Below are positions 37,304-45,273 of a stretch of 64,000 nt of DNA, in pieces. The stretch comes from Achromobacter aegrifaciens (GTDB lineage: Bacteria > Pseudomonadota > Gammaproteobacteria > Burkholderiales > Burkholderiaceae_B): NCBI RefSeq assembly GCF_902859735.1, contig NZ_CADIJY010000003.1:496001-560000 (forward strand), given 5' to 3'. The translations under genes and the position numbers were made by a program. Each line of letters begins with the position of its first letter. Within the stretch, counting starts at the first letter, position 1. The notes under the pieces are model-generated. The model was not told the origin of the DNA. It saw nothing but the letters and a program-made list of their open reading frames with translations, and searched no databases.

Positions 37304-38287
37304 TCAGGCGCGGGCGGCGCGGCGGCGATCGATGAAGGCGCCGACCTCGCCCACGATGCCGCGGCGGAAGGCCAGCACGCAGATCACGAAGATCAGGCCG
37401 ATCACGATGGTGACCGATTCGCCCAGGCGCAGGAACCAGTCCACGCCGGTCAGGTTGGCCATCATCTGGCCGAAGTCGCCCACCTTGTTTTCCATCAGCA
37501 CCACGATGAAGGCGCCGAGGATGGGACCGGTCAAGGTGCCCAGCCCGCCGATCAGCGTCATCAGGATGACCAGGCCGGACATCTGCCAGGTGGCATCGGA
37601 CAAGGTGGCCGACACGAAGACCAGGGTCTTGGTGGCGCCCGCCAGGCCGGCCAGCGCGGCCGACAGCACGAAGGCCAGCAGCTTGAAGCGGTCGACGTCG
37701 TAGCCCAGCGAGATGGCCCGCGGTTCGTTTTCGCGCAGCGCCTGCAGCACCTGGCCGAAGGGCGAATTCACCGTGCGCCAGATGATGAAGTAGCCGATGA
37801 CGAAGATGGCCATCACCACGTAGTACAGGTTCAGGTCCTTGGACAGGTCGATCAGCCCGAACAGGGTGCCGCGCGGCACGCTTTGCAGGCCGTCCTCGCC
37901 GCCGGTGAACTTCGCCTGGAGGAAGAAGAAGAACACCATCTGCGACAGCGCCAGGGTGATCATGGCGAAATAGATGCCGCTGCGGCGGATGGCGATGGCG
38001 CCCATCGCCAGGCCCAGCAGCCCCGCCACGGCCACGCCGAACAGCAGGCCGACCTCGGTGGGGAAGCCCCATACCTTGAGCGCGTGGCCGGTGGCGTAGG
38101 CCGCACTGCCCAGGAAGGCGGCGTGGCCGAACGACAGCAGCCCGGTGAAACCCAGCAGCAGGTTGAATGCGCAGGCGAAGAGCGCGTAGCACATGATCTT
38201 CATGGCGAAGATCGGATAGACCCCGATAAAGGGAAGAATGGCCACCACGATGGCCAGTACCGCATAGCCCAGGAATTGACGATTCAT
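37304..38287 (-). CDS. livM: Branched-chain amino acid-type ABC permease LivM
   Basis: A 327-aa permease with around ten membrane segments. NLLLGFTGLLSFGHAAFLGSAAYA (region), IRRSGIYFAMITLALSQMVFFFF, and ALRENEPRAISLGYD are standard LivM motifs. It ends with a basic tail RRRAARA. The start at 38287 makes an ATGA overlap with livH; the frame stays open upstream through livH as a shadow. Last gene of the second system (livG, livF, binding protein, livH, livM). Confidence 0.92.
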   Translation of the reverse strand: MNRQFLGYAVLAIVVAILPFIGVYPIFAMKIMCYALFACAFNLLLGFTGLLSFGHAAFLGSAAYATGHALKVWGFPTEVGLLFGVAVAGLLGLAMGAIAIRRSGIYFAMITLALSQMVFFFFLQAKFTGGEDGLQSVPRGTLFGLIDLSKDLNLYYVVMAIFVIGYFIIWRTVNSPFGQVLQALRENEPRAISLGYDVDRFKLLAFVLSAALAGLAGATKTLVFVSATLSDATWQMSGLVILMTLIGGLGTLTGPILGAFIVVLMENKVGDFGQMMANLTGVDWFLRLGESVTIVIGLIFVICVLAFRRGIVGEVGAFIDRRRAARA

Positions 38288-39171
38288 TTTTCTTTTCCGA
38301 ACAGCCCGGCCGGGCGGATCAACAGAACGATGGCCATGATGATGAACACGACCGTGCTGGAGGCCTCGGGCCAGAACACCTTGGTCAGTCCTTCGATCAC
38401 GCCCAGGCCCAGACCGGTCACGATGGCGCCCATGATGGACCCCATGCCACCGATCACGACCACGGCGAACACGACGATGATGAGGTTGGAGCCCATCAGC
38501 GGGGAAATCTGCAGCACGGGCGCGGCCAGCACGCCGGCAAAGCCCGCCAGCGCCACGCCGAAGCCATAGGTCAGGGTGATCATGCGCGGCACGTTCACGC
38601 CGAAGGCCTCGACCAGGCGGGGGTTTTCGGTGCCGGCGCGCAACAGTGCGCCCAGGCGGGTGCGTTCGATGACGAACCAGGTTGCCAGACACACTACCAG
38701 GGAGGCTGCCACGACCCAGCCGCGGTAATTCGGCAGGATCATGAAGCCCAGGTTGGTGGCGCCGCGCAAGGCGTCAGGCGTGGGGTAGGGCTGACCCGAG
38801 ACGCCGTAGAAGCTGCGGAACAGACCTTCGATGAGCAGCGTCAGGCCGAAGGTCAGCAGCAGCCCGTACAGGTGATCGAGCTTGTACAGGTGTCGCAGCA
38901 ACAGCTTTTCTATGATGATGCCGAACAGCCCGACGACCAGCGGCGCCAGGATCAGCATGACCCAGTAGTTCAACCCCAGGTACGACAGCCCCATCCAGGC
39001 GATGAACGCGCCCAGCATGTAGAGCGCGCCGTGCGCGAAGTTGATGACGTTCAGCAGCCCGAAGATGACGGCCAGCCCGAGCGACAGCATGGCGTAGAAG
39101 GAGCCGTTGACCAGGCCTAGCAAAAGCTGGCCGAACAAGGCCTGTATGGGGATGCCGAAAATGTCAGTCAT
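38284..39171 (-). CDS. livH: Branched-chain amino acid-type ABC permease LivH
   Basis: A 295-aa permease. GLVNGSFYAMLSLGLAVIFGLLNVINFAHGALYMLGAF (region) and LRAGTENPRLVEAFGVNVPRM and GMGSIMGAIVTGLGLGVIEGL are the classical LivH motifs, and its length is normal, unlike the longer livH at 28946. Coupled to livM by ATGA; a hairpin-bearing 97-bp gap separates it from the binding-protein gene. Confidence 0.93.
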   Translation of the reverse strand: MTDIFGIPIQALFGQLLLGLVNGSFYAMLSLGLAVIFGLLNVINFAHGALYMLGAFIAWMGLSYLGLNYWVMLILAPLVVGLFGIIIEKLLLRHLYKLDHLYGLLLTFGLTLLIEGLFRSFYGVSGQPYPTPDALRGATNLGFMILPNYRGWVVAASLVVCLATWFVIERTRLGALLRAGTENPRLVEAFGVNVPRMITLTYGFGVALAGFAGVLAAPVLQISPLMGSNLIIVVFAVVVIGGMGSIMGAIVTGLGLGVIEGLTKVFWPEASSTVVFIIMAIVLLIRPAGLFGKEK

Positions 39172-39216
39172 CTTATGAAAATCCTGCGCGTACGGAGGGA
39201 AGCGAGCTAATCAAAA

Positions 39217-39248
39217 CGCGGCCCGACGGGTAGGATCGCCGGGTCGCG
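39217..39248 (-). other. Intercistronic hairpin between the binding-protein gene and livH
   Basis: CGCGGCCCG (39217-39225) can pair with CGGGTCGCG (39240-39248) with one G-U. No T run follows in either direction, so a partial terminator or mRNA-stability element is more likely than a full stop. Confidence 0.45.
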
Positions 39249-39268
39249 TCTGGGGCACATGGGCTGGA

Positions 39269-40483
39269 TTACTTCTTGACCAGCTTGCAGGTGGACTCGG
39301 ACAACTTGGTGTAGACCTCGTCGCCGGGCAGCGTCGCCACGACCTTGTAATAGTCCCACGGGGCCTTGGATTCGGCCGGCGTCTTGACCTGCATCAGGTA
39401 CATGTCGTGGATCATGCGGCCGTCTTCGCGCACATAACCGCCTTGCGCGAAGAAGTCGTTGACCTTGTTCGACTTCATCCACTTCATGACGGCGTCGCCG
39501 TCGTCCGTGCCGGTGGCCTTGATGGCGTTCAGGTAGAAAGCCGTGGCCGAGTAGTCGCCCGCCTGCAGCATGGAGGGCTTGCGGCCGACCTTGGCTTCGA
39601 ACTTCTTGGACCAGGCGCGCGAGGCGTCGGATTGATCCCAGTACCAGCCGTCGGTCAGGTACATGCCTTGCGTGGCTTGCAGGCCCAGCGCATGCACGTC
39701 GTTGATGAAGACCAGCAGGCCGGCCATCTTCATGGTCTTGGTCACGCCGAATTCATTGGCGGCCTTGATCGAGTTGATGGTGTCGCCGCCCGCGTTGGCC
39801 AGGCCCAGGATCTGCGCCTTGGACGATTGCGCCTGCAGCAGGAAGGACGAGAAGTCCGACGCGCCCAGCGGCGCCCGCACCTGGCCCTTGACCTCGCCGC
39901 CCGCGGCCTTGACCACGGCCATGGTGTCGCGCTCCAGCGCGTGGCCGAAGGCATAGTCAGCGGTCAGGAAGAACCAGCTCTTGCCGCCGTCTTTCACCAC
40001 GGCGGAGCCGGTGCCGCGCGCCAGCGCCACGGTGTCGTAGGCGTAGTGCACGGTATAGGGCGAGCATTGGGCGTTGGTCAGGTCCGACGCGCCCGCGCCG
40101 ATTGCCATGAAGGGCTTCTTCTTCGCGGCGGCCACGCCGGCCATGGCCAGGCTGGTCGACGAGTTGGTGCCGGCGATGATGACGTCCACCTTCTGCTCGT
40201 CGAACCATTCGCGCACGCGCGCCGAAGCCACGTCGGCCTTGTTCTGGTGGTCTGCGGAGACGACTTCGATCTTCTTGCCGTTGATCGAACCGCCGGCGTC
40301 CTCGATCGCCATGCGCACGGCTTCCAGACCGGCCTTGCCGTCGATGTCCGAATACACGCCGGACATGTCAGTGATGAAGCCGATGCGGATGACATCGTCG
40401 GAGATACCTTGCGCGTGGGCGGTTGCCCCAGCAAATCCCAGGCCCGCCATGGCCAGTGCAGCAGTGATGGTGTGCAGCTTCAT
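39269..40483 (-). CDS. Branched-chain amino acid-type ABC transporter, periplasmic binding protein
   Basis: A 404-aa binding protein with signal peptide MKLHTITAALAMAGLGFAG and cleavage near AHAQ. IRIGFITDMSGVYSDIDGKAGLEAVRMAIEDAGG, VREWFDEQKVDVIIAGTNSSTSLAM and WFFLTADYAFGHALERDT fit PBP-like I proteins. It resembles SCP-type receptors often annotated as aromatic-compound or amide binders more than classic LivJ, so the ligand is open. The true start is at 40483; the frame is open well upstream through livF. Confidence 0.9.
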   Translation of the reverse strand: MKLHTITAALAMAGLGFAGATAHAQGISDDVIRIGFITDMSGVYSDIDGKAGLEAVRMAIEDAGGSINGKKIEVVSADHQNKADVASARVREWFDEQKVDVIIAGTNSSTSLAMAGVAAAKKKPFMAIGAGASDLTNAQCSPYTVHYAYDTVALARGTGSAVVKDGGKSWFFLTADYAFGHALERDTMAVVKAAGGEVKGQVRAPLGASDFSSFLLQAQSSKAQILGLANAGGDTINSIKAANEFGVTKTMKMAGLLVFINDVHALGLQATQGMYLTDGWYWDQSDASRAWSKKFEAKVGRKPSMLQAGDYSATAFYLNAIKATGTDDGDAVMKWMKSNKVNDFFAQGGYVREDGRMIHDMYLMQVKTPAESKAPWDYYKVVATLPGDEVYTKLSESTCKLVKK

Positions 40484-40545
40484 GGGATGACTCCTCTCTT
40501 CCCTACGGTGTAGTGTTGCCGGATTTCCGGCGGATGACACAGGTT

Positions 40546-41256
40546 CTAGACGCCCAGCAGTTCGTTGAGCGTGTCCTGTTTTTCTGAAAGTTCTGCGGCT
40601 TCGAAGTGCTCGACGATCTGGCCGTGCTCCATGACGTAGAAGCGGTCGGCCAGGGGCGCTGCGAAGCGGAAGTTCTGCTCCACCATGACGATGGTGTAGC
40701 CGCGCTGCTTCAGCGCCGTGATCATGCGAGCCAGCGCCTGCACGATGACAGGGGCGAGGCCTTCGGAGATTTCGTCGAGCAGCAGCAGGTTGGCGCCGGT
40801 GCGCAGGATGCGCGCCACGGCCAGCATTTGCTGTTCGCCGCCAGACAGGCGCGTGCCGGGAGAATTCCGGCGCTCCTGCAGATTGGGGAACATGTCGTAG
40901 ATTTCTGCCAGCGACATGCCGCCGCCCAGCGAACCGACGACCGGAGGCAGCAGCAGGTTTTCTTCGCAGGACAGGCTGGCGAAGATGCCGCGTTCCTCGG
41001 GGCAATAGCCCACGCCCAGATGGGCGATCTTGTAGGTGGGCAGGTCGATGGCTTCGGTGCCATGGATGCGCACCGAGCCCTTGCGCGATCCCGTCAGGCC
41101 CAGGATGGCCCGCAGGGTGGTGGTGCGCCCGGCGCCGTTGCGTCCGAGCAGCGTGACCACTTCGCCTTGTCCAACGCGCATATCCACGCCGTGCAGGATA
41201 TGCGATTCCCCGTACCAGGCCTGCAGGCCCGAAATTTCCAGTGCCGGGGTGCTCAT
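40546..41256 (-). CDS. livF: LivF-type ABC ATPase with Walker A lysine replaced by arginine
   Basis: A 236-aa ATPase with all LivF landmarks: signature LSGGEQQMLAVARIL, Walker B LLLLDEISEGLAP, switch segment MVEQNFRFA. The P-loop, however, reads GRNGAGRTT: position 44 is Arg (codon CGC at 41127-41125) instead of the invariant Lys. AAG or AAA cannot become CGC by one change, so this is not a simple read error. In most ABC proteins this would cripple ATP hydrolysis at that site; the LivG partner keeps GPNGAGKTT. Walker B carries Ile after Glu (DEISEG) as is usual for LivF. Overlaps livG by ATGA. Confidence 0.9.
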   Translation of the reverse strand: MSTPALEISGLQAWYGESHILHGVDMRVGQGEVVTLLGRNGAGRTTTLRAILGLTGSRKGSVRIHGTEAIDLPTYKIAHLGVGYCPEERGIFASLSCEENLLLPPVVGSLGGGMSLAEIYDMFPNLQERRNSPGTRLSGGEQQMLAVARILRTGANLLLLDEISEGLAPVIVQALARMITALKQRGYTIVMVEQNFRFAAPLADRFYVMEHGQIVEHFEAAELSEKQDTLNELLGV

Positions 41257-42026
41257 GCGTGCGCTCCTTGAAGTTCGCCGTCGGTGGTGCCCATGTAAGC
41301 CTGCATCACGGCCGGATGGCGGGAGACTTCGGCGTACGATCCTTCGGCCAGCACGCTGCCGCGCGCCAGCACAGTAATGGTGTTGGCGATGGAGGACACG
41401 ACATTCATGTTGTGTTCCACCATCAGGATGGTGCGTCCGGCGCTGACGCGCTTGATCAGTTGCGTGACGCGGTCCACGTCCTCGTGGCCCATGCCTTGTG
41501 TGGGTTCGTCCAGCAGCATCAGCTCGGGTTCCATCGCCAGCGTGGTGGCGATTTCAAGCGCGCGCTTGCGGCCATAGGGCAGGTTTACGGTGGTTTCGTT
41601 GGCGAAGGCGCCCAGATCCACCTGCTCCAGCAGGTCGCGCGCCGGCTGATTCAGCACGGCGAGCTGCCTGTCGCTTTTCCAGAAGTGGAACGACAGGCCG
41701 GTCCTGCGCTGCAGCCCGATGCGCACGTTCTCCAGCACGGTCAGGTGCGGAAACACCGCCGAGATCTGGAATGAACGGATCACGCCGCGGCGCGCGATCT
41801 GCGCGGGCCGCTCGCCGGTAATGTCGATACCGTTGAACTTGATGCTTCCCGACGTGGGAGAAAGAAACTTGGTAAGCAGGTTGAAGCAAGTGGTCTTGCC
41901 GGCGCCGTTCGGCCCGATCAAGGCATGAATCTCGCCCCGCTTGATACGCAAATCGACCCCATTGACCGCGACGAATCCGCGGAATTCCTTGGTGAGGCCT
42001 TTTGTCTCCAGGATCGTGTCGTCCAT
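41253..42026 (-). CDS. livG: LivG-type ABC ATPase
   Basis: A 257-aa ATPase. Walker A GPNGAGKTT, signature-like LPYGRKRALEIATTLAM, Walker B LMLLDEPTQGMGHED, switch His MVEHNM and the ending AYMGTTDGELQGAHA are normal for LivG. First gene of the second transport operon on the minus strand; livF follows with an ATGA overlap. The upstream 356-bp gap contains three inverted repeats. Confidence 0.93.
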   Translation of the reverse strand: MDDTILETKGLTKEFRGFVAVNGVDLRIKRGEIHALIGPNGAGKTTCFNLLTKFLSPTSGSIKFNGIDITGERPAQIARRGVIRSFQISAVFPHLTVLENVRIGLQRRTGLSFHFWKSDRQLAVLNQPARDLLEQVDLGAFANETTVNLPYGRKRALEIATTLAMEPELMLLDEPTQGMGHEDVDRVTQLIKRVSAGRTILMVEHNMNVVSSIANTITVLARGSVLAEGSYAEVSRHPAVMQAYMGTTDGELQGAHA

Positions 42027-42382
42027 GTTCGCTGCACCGGCGTTGTATTTATTTCGGTCTCCACCTGCCGTCGTTGCGCCAGGCCCCCGCAGGGTCCGGA
42101 AAACTGTTCAGGAAATCGCAGTTTTCTTATGAGTTGCCGGCGAGTATGCGCACCTATTTATCAAAATTCCATGAGGGTTTGTCATAGGTTTTGCAGTGCG
42201 GAATGGGCAATTGTCGGCAGGCCGACAATGCTTGCGCCACAAGGGAATAAAGGCTTTCCATAATGGAAATGCAATGCAGCAAATATGCGTTGATCGTCAT
42301 CAACGCCTGATGGATTTGAGAGGGAGGGAAAACCCGATTTGCGTGCACCGAATGCCGTGTCGGCGCGTAAGCTAACGCGCCG
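42027..42382. promoter_or_regulatory. 356-bp intergenic region upstream of livG, with three inverted repeats
   Basis: No credible gene lies here. Perfect or near-perfect dyads are ATTGTCGGC/GCCGACAAT (42210-42229, 2-nt spacer), TTTCCAT/ATGGAAA (42255-42269, 1-nt spacer) and GCGTTGAT/ATCAACGC (42287-42306, 4-nt loop). The last could fold in the 3' end of the nth message; the first two look like operator half-sites for control of the liv operon. No matching regulator gene is adjacent. Confidence 0.5.
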
Positions 42383-43018
42383 TCAGGCAGGCGTCTTCTG
42401 CTTGAATTCGCAGAGGTCGGAAATGCCGCATTGAGGGCATTTGGGTTTGCGCGCCACGCAGACGTAGCGGCCCAGCAGGATCAGCCAGTGGTGAGCGTCC
42501 TGCATGTATTCGCGCGGCACGAACTTTTCGAGTTTCTGTTCGACTTCCAGCACATTCTTGCCGGGCGCGATGCCGGTGCGGTTCGACACGCGGAAGATGT
42601 GCGTGTCCACCGCCATCGTGGGTTGTCCGAACGCCGTGTTGAGCACCACGTTGGCGGTCTTGCGCCCAACGCCGGGCAGGGCTTCCAGCGCTTCGCGAGT
42701 CTGCGGTACTTCGCCACCGTGCTGCTCGATCAGGATCTTGCAGGTGGCGATGGTGTTCTTCGCCTTGGTGCGGTACAGGCCGATGGTCTTGATGTAGTCG
42801 GCCAAGCCTTCTTCGCCGAGCGCCAGCAGGGCTTGCGGCGTGCCGTAAGCGGGGAAGAATTTGCGCGTGGCGATGTTGACCGATTTGTCGGTCGCCTGCG
42901 CCGACAGCAGCACGGCAATCAGCAACTGGAACGGCGTGTCGTATTCGAGCTCGGTGGTCGGATGCGGGTTGGCGGCCTGCAGGCGGGCGAAGATCTCTCG
43001 GCGTTTGGCTGCGTTCAT
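42383..43018 (-). CDS. nth: Endonuclease III
   Basis: A 211-aa DNA glycosylase/AP lyase removing oxidised pyrimidines. The helix-hairpin-helix [18 protein letters not shown] carries the catalytic Lys, [11 protein letters not shown] the catalytic Asp, and the C-terminal [17 protein letters not shown] binds the 4Fe-4S cluster. Length is normal. It overlaps the preceding rnfB-like gene by ATGA, a pairing common in proteobacteria. Confidence 0.96.
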   Translation of the reverse strand: MNAAKRREIFARLQAANPHPTTELEYDTPFQLLIAVLLSAQATDKSVNIATRKFFPAYGTPQALLALGEEGLADYIKTIGLYRTKAKNTIATCKILIEQHGGEVPQTREALEALPGVGRKTANVVLNTAFGQPTMAVDTHIFRVSNRTGIAPGKNVLEVEQKLEKFVPREYMQDAHHWLILLGRYVCVARKPKCPQCGISDLCEFKQKTPA

Positions 43019-43659
43019 GATTGAGTGGGGTTGCGGCGGGCCCGGGCGCGGGCCAGCGCGGATTCAATGGCGGAACGCTTGCGGTCCTCATTGCGCGCCT
43101 CGTCGGCGGCGGGAGCGGAAGCGCTGGGCGCGGCAGCCGCTTCGGGCGCCATCAGGCGCGCGTTGTCGGCAGCCAGGCGTTCGGTGCGTGCCAGATGGCT
43201 GCGGTGGCGCTGGCGGCTGATGGCGGCATCCTGCGAATTCCAGGCGCGACCTGCCGGCACCATCTGGATGCAATCGACCGGACAGGGCGCCACGCACAGG
43301 TCGCAGCCGGTGCACCAGTCGGCCAGCACGGTATGCATATGCTTGTTGGCGCCCACGATGGCGTCCACGGGACAGGCCTGGATGCACAGCGTACAGCCGA
43401 TGCAGTGCGCTTCGTCGATGCGCGCGACCAGCAGCGGGCCGGGTTCGCCGCGGGTGGCGTCCAGCGGCAGGATGGGGGTATCGAGCAGGACCGCCAGCGC
43501 GGCGATACCGTCGTCGCCGCCGGGCGGGCAGCGGTTGATCGGGGCGGAGCCGTCCGCGATGGCGTCGGCATAGGGCCGGCAGCCGTCGTATCCGCACTTG
43601 GTGCATTGCGTCTGGGGTAGCAAGGCATCGATGCGGTCGGCCAATGAGCGACAGGACAT
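43015..43659 (-). CDS. rnfB: RnfB/RsxB-like iron-sulfur electron transfer protein
   Basis: A 214-aa protein with an N-terminal 4Fe-4S domain ([17 protein letters not shown], then NRCPPGG) and two ferredoxin-type motifs ([16 protein letters not shown] and [16 protein letters not shown]). The C-terminal 60 residues are Ala/Arg-rich and hydrophilic. It lacks the N-terminal membrane helix of canonical RnfB, and no other rnf/rsx genes are nearby. It is therefore probably a stand-alone ferredoxin-like reductase subunit of the beta-proteobacterial type. Translationally coupled to nth, which suggests a role in supplying or protecting its cluster (inference). Confidence 0.88.
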   Translation of the reverse strand: MSCRSLADRIDALLPQTQCTKCGYDGCRPYADAIADGSAPINRCPPGGDDGIAALAVLLDTPILPLDATRGEPGPLLVARIDEAHCIGCTLCIQACPVDAIVGANKHMHTVLADWCTGCDLCVAPCPVDCIQMVPAGRAWNSQDAAISRQRHRSHLARTERLAADNARLMAPEAAAAPSASAPAADEARNEDRKRSAIESALARARARRNPTQS

Positions 43660-43725
43660 GGATGTGAAGATGAAATCGTGGGACGGGGGCGCGAAAGGCA
43701 GGAATCAGGGACCCCAAACGCGAAT

Positions 43726-43788
43726 CGCGCGCAACCCATCAAACAGCGCTGAGATTTCCAGTCACCGCTGTTTGATGGGTTGCGCGCG
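43726..43788. repeat. 23-bp perfect inverted repeat (hairpin element)
   Basis: 43726-43748 and 43766-43788 are exact reverse complements over 23 bp, with a 17-nt loop. The arms contain GCGCAACCCATCAAACAGCG. It looks like a dispersed REP-type intergenic element; no T run follows. It lies between the rnfB-like gene start and the phaZ stop. Confidence 0.75.
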
Positions 43789-43815
43789 TCGGAGGTCCGG
43801 ATTCTAGTCCGGCTT

Positions 43816-43840
43816 GACTCGCGCTACACCCATCCTACGC
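43816..43840. repeat. REP-like sequence overlapping the phaZ stop codon
   Basis: GCGCTACACCCATCCTACGC, a short sequence I recall as recurrent between genes in related genomes, lies here. It shares the ACCCATC core with the neighbouring inverted repeat. The phaZ stop (TAG, 43837-43835) is inside it. Confidence 0.5.
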
Positions 43841-45061
43841 AGATTGCCGGATGAATTCGGCAATTTTAGGACAGATCATTTCGCGCCAGCGGCGGCCCGA
43901 GAAAATGCCGTAGTGGCCGCAGTTGGGCGCCGTGTAGTGCGTCTTGCGCTCGGCCGGGATGTTCTTGCACAGCTTGATGGCGGCGCGCGTCTGGCCCTGG
44001 CCGGAGATGTCGTCCAGTTCGCCTTCGATGGTGAGCAGGGCGACCTTCTTGATGTCCGCCGGACGCACCAGCTTGCCGTCCACTTCCCAGGTGCCGTTGG
44101 GCAGCTGGAACTCCTGGAACACCATGCGGATCGTGTCCAGATAGAACTCGGCCGGCATGTCCAGCACGGCGTTGTATTCGTCATAGAAGCGGCGGTGCGC
44201 TTCGGCGTCGCTGTCGTCGCCGCGCAGCAGGTCCAGGTAGAAGTCGTAATGCGACTTCATGTGGCGGTCGGGGTTCATGGCCATGAACCCCGCGTGCTGC
44301 AGGAAACCCGGGTAGACCTTGCGGCCCGCGCCCGGATAGCGCGGCGGCACCGGATGGATGACCTGGTTCTCGAACCAGCTGTAGGGCTTGGTCGTGGCCA
44401 GGCGGTTGACCTGCGTGGGCGACTGGCGCGGGTCGATGGGACCACCCATCATCACCATGCTGCGCGGCTGACAGGGATCGTTGGCGGAGGCCATCAGCGA
44501 GACGGCGGCCAGCACCGGCACCGTCGGCTGGCACACGGAAATCACGTGCACGTCCGGACCCAGGTGGCGGATGAAATCCTGCACGTAGCGCACGTAGTCG
44601 TTCAGATGGAACGGACCGGCCGACAGCGGCACCATGCGGGCGTCGACCCAGTCGGTGACGTAGACGTCGTGGGCCGGCAGCAGGGCGCGCACGGTGTCGC
44701 GCAGCAGGGTGGCGTGGTGGCCGGACAGCGGCGCCACCAGCAGGACCTTGGGATCGTCGCGGCCCGTGTGGCGGACATCGCGCTGGAAGTGCAGCAGGCG
44801 GCAGAACGGCTTGTCGATGGCCACGCCTTCGATGACGCGGACGGACTTGCCGTTGATTTCGGTGGTGGGCAGGTTCCAGGCAGGCTTCTGGTATTCCTTG
44901 CCGATGCGGGTCATCAGCTCATACCCGGCTGCCATCTGGCGGGAGATCGGGGTATAGGCGAGAGGGCTGTAGGGACTGGAAAACAGCTGAGAACCGGCGT
45001 CCGTAAATGCAGCGAACGGAGTCAGGAAGGCGCGCTGCATTTCGTGCAATTGATACAGCAT
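43835..45061 (-). CDS. phaZ: Intracellular polyhydroxyalkanoate depolymerase
   Basis: A 408-aa alpha/beta-hydrolase-like depolymerase that mobilises stored poly-3-hydroxybutyrate granules. MLYQLHEMQRAFLTPFAAF is the typical start. The nucleophile is a cysteine, C177, in SVCQPTVP, where extracellular enzymes use Ser; this is normal for intracellular PhaZ of the Ralstonia eutropha type. The later Asp (GELDDISGQGQT) and His (APNCGHYGIFSGRRW) complete the triad. It implies PHA storage, although no phaCAB genes are in the window. Upstream lies a 212-bp gap with a terminator for fpr. Confidence 0.94.
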   Translation of the reverse strand: MLYQLHEMQRAFLTPFAAFTDAGSQLFSSPYSPLAYTPISRQMAAGYELMTRIGKEYQKPAWNLPTTEINGKSVRVIEGVAIDKPFCRLLHFQRDVRHTGRDDPKVLLVAPLSGHHATLLRDTVRALLPAHDVYVTDWVDARMVPLSAGPFHLNDYVRYVQDFIRHLGPDVHVISVCQPTVPVLAAVSLMASANDPCQPRSMVMMGGPIDPRQSPTQVNRLATTKPYSWFENQVIHPVPPRYPGAGRKVYPGFLQHAGFMAMNPDRHMKSHYDFYLDLLRGDDSDAEAHRRFYDEYNAVLDMPAEFYLDTIRMVFQEFQLPNGTWEVDGKLVRPADIKKVALLTIEGELDDISGQGQTRAAIKLCKNIPAERKTHYTAPNCGHYGIFSGRRWREMICPKIAEFIRQSA

Positions 45062-45150
45062 TTGAGAAAAGTCCTTCTGGGTCGTGCGTGTGTCCCGATT
45101 ATTGCTCCGGGCACTAACGATATTTCTAAACAGCCTGAAGAAACGCCGAC

Positions 45151-45217
45151 AAAAAAAGCAAATCTGTTGCTAAAAAGCGACCCAATACCCATTGAGCACC
45201 AGTTTAGGGCGCTTTTT
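45151..45217 (-). terminator. Terminator region after fpr
   Basis: On the minus strand, AAAAAGCGCCC and GGGTCGCTTTTT (45217-45172) form a long-loop stem. A 5-bp AGCAA/TTGCT stem (45171-45157) then runs into seven T (45157-45151). One or both should end the fpr transcript before phaZ. Confidence 0.5.
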
Positions 45218-45273
45218 ACAACGTGCTGTCATACCAAAAGAAGGATTTATGCACTAAGTCGGACGGACCGAAG

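Noticed and set aside
42154-42348. A 64-codon minus-strand frame in the livG upstream gap
   Set aside because: No ribosome-binding site or conserved pattern; it overlaps the inverted repeats and looks non-coding.
45172-45217. Possible small RNA between phaZ and fpr
   Set aside because: The structure is explained by terminator hairpins; no separate promoter was found.
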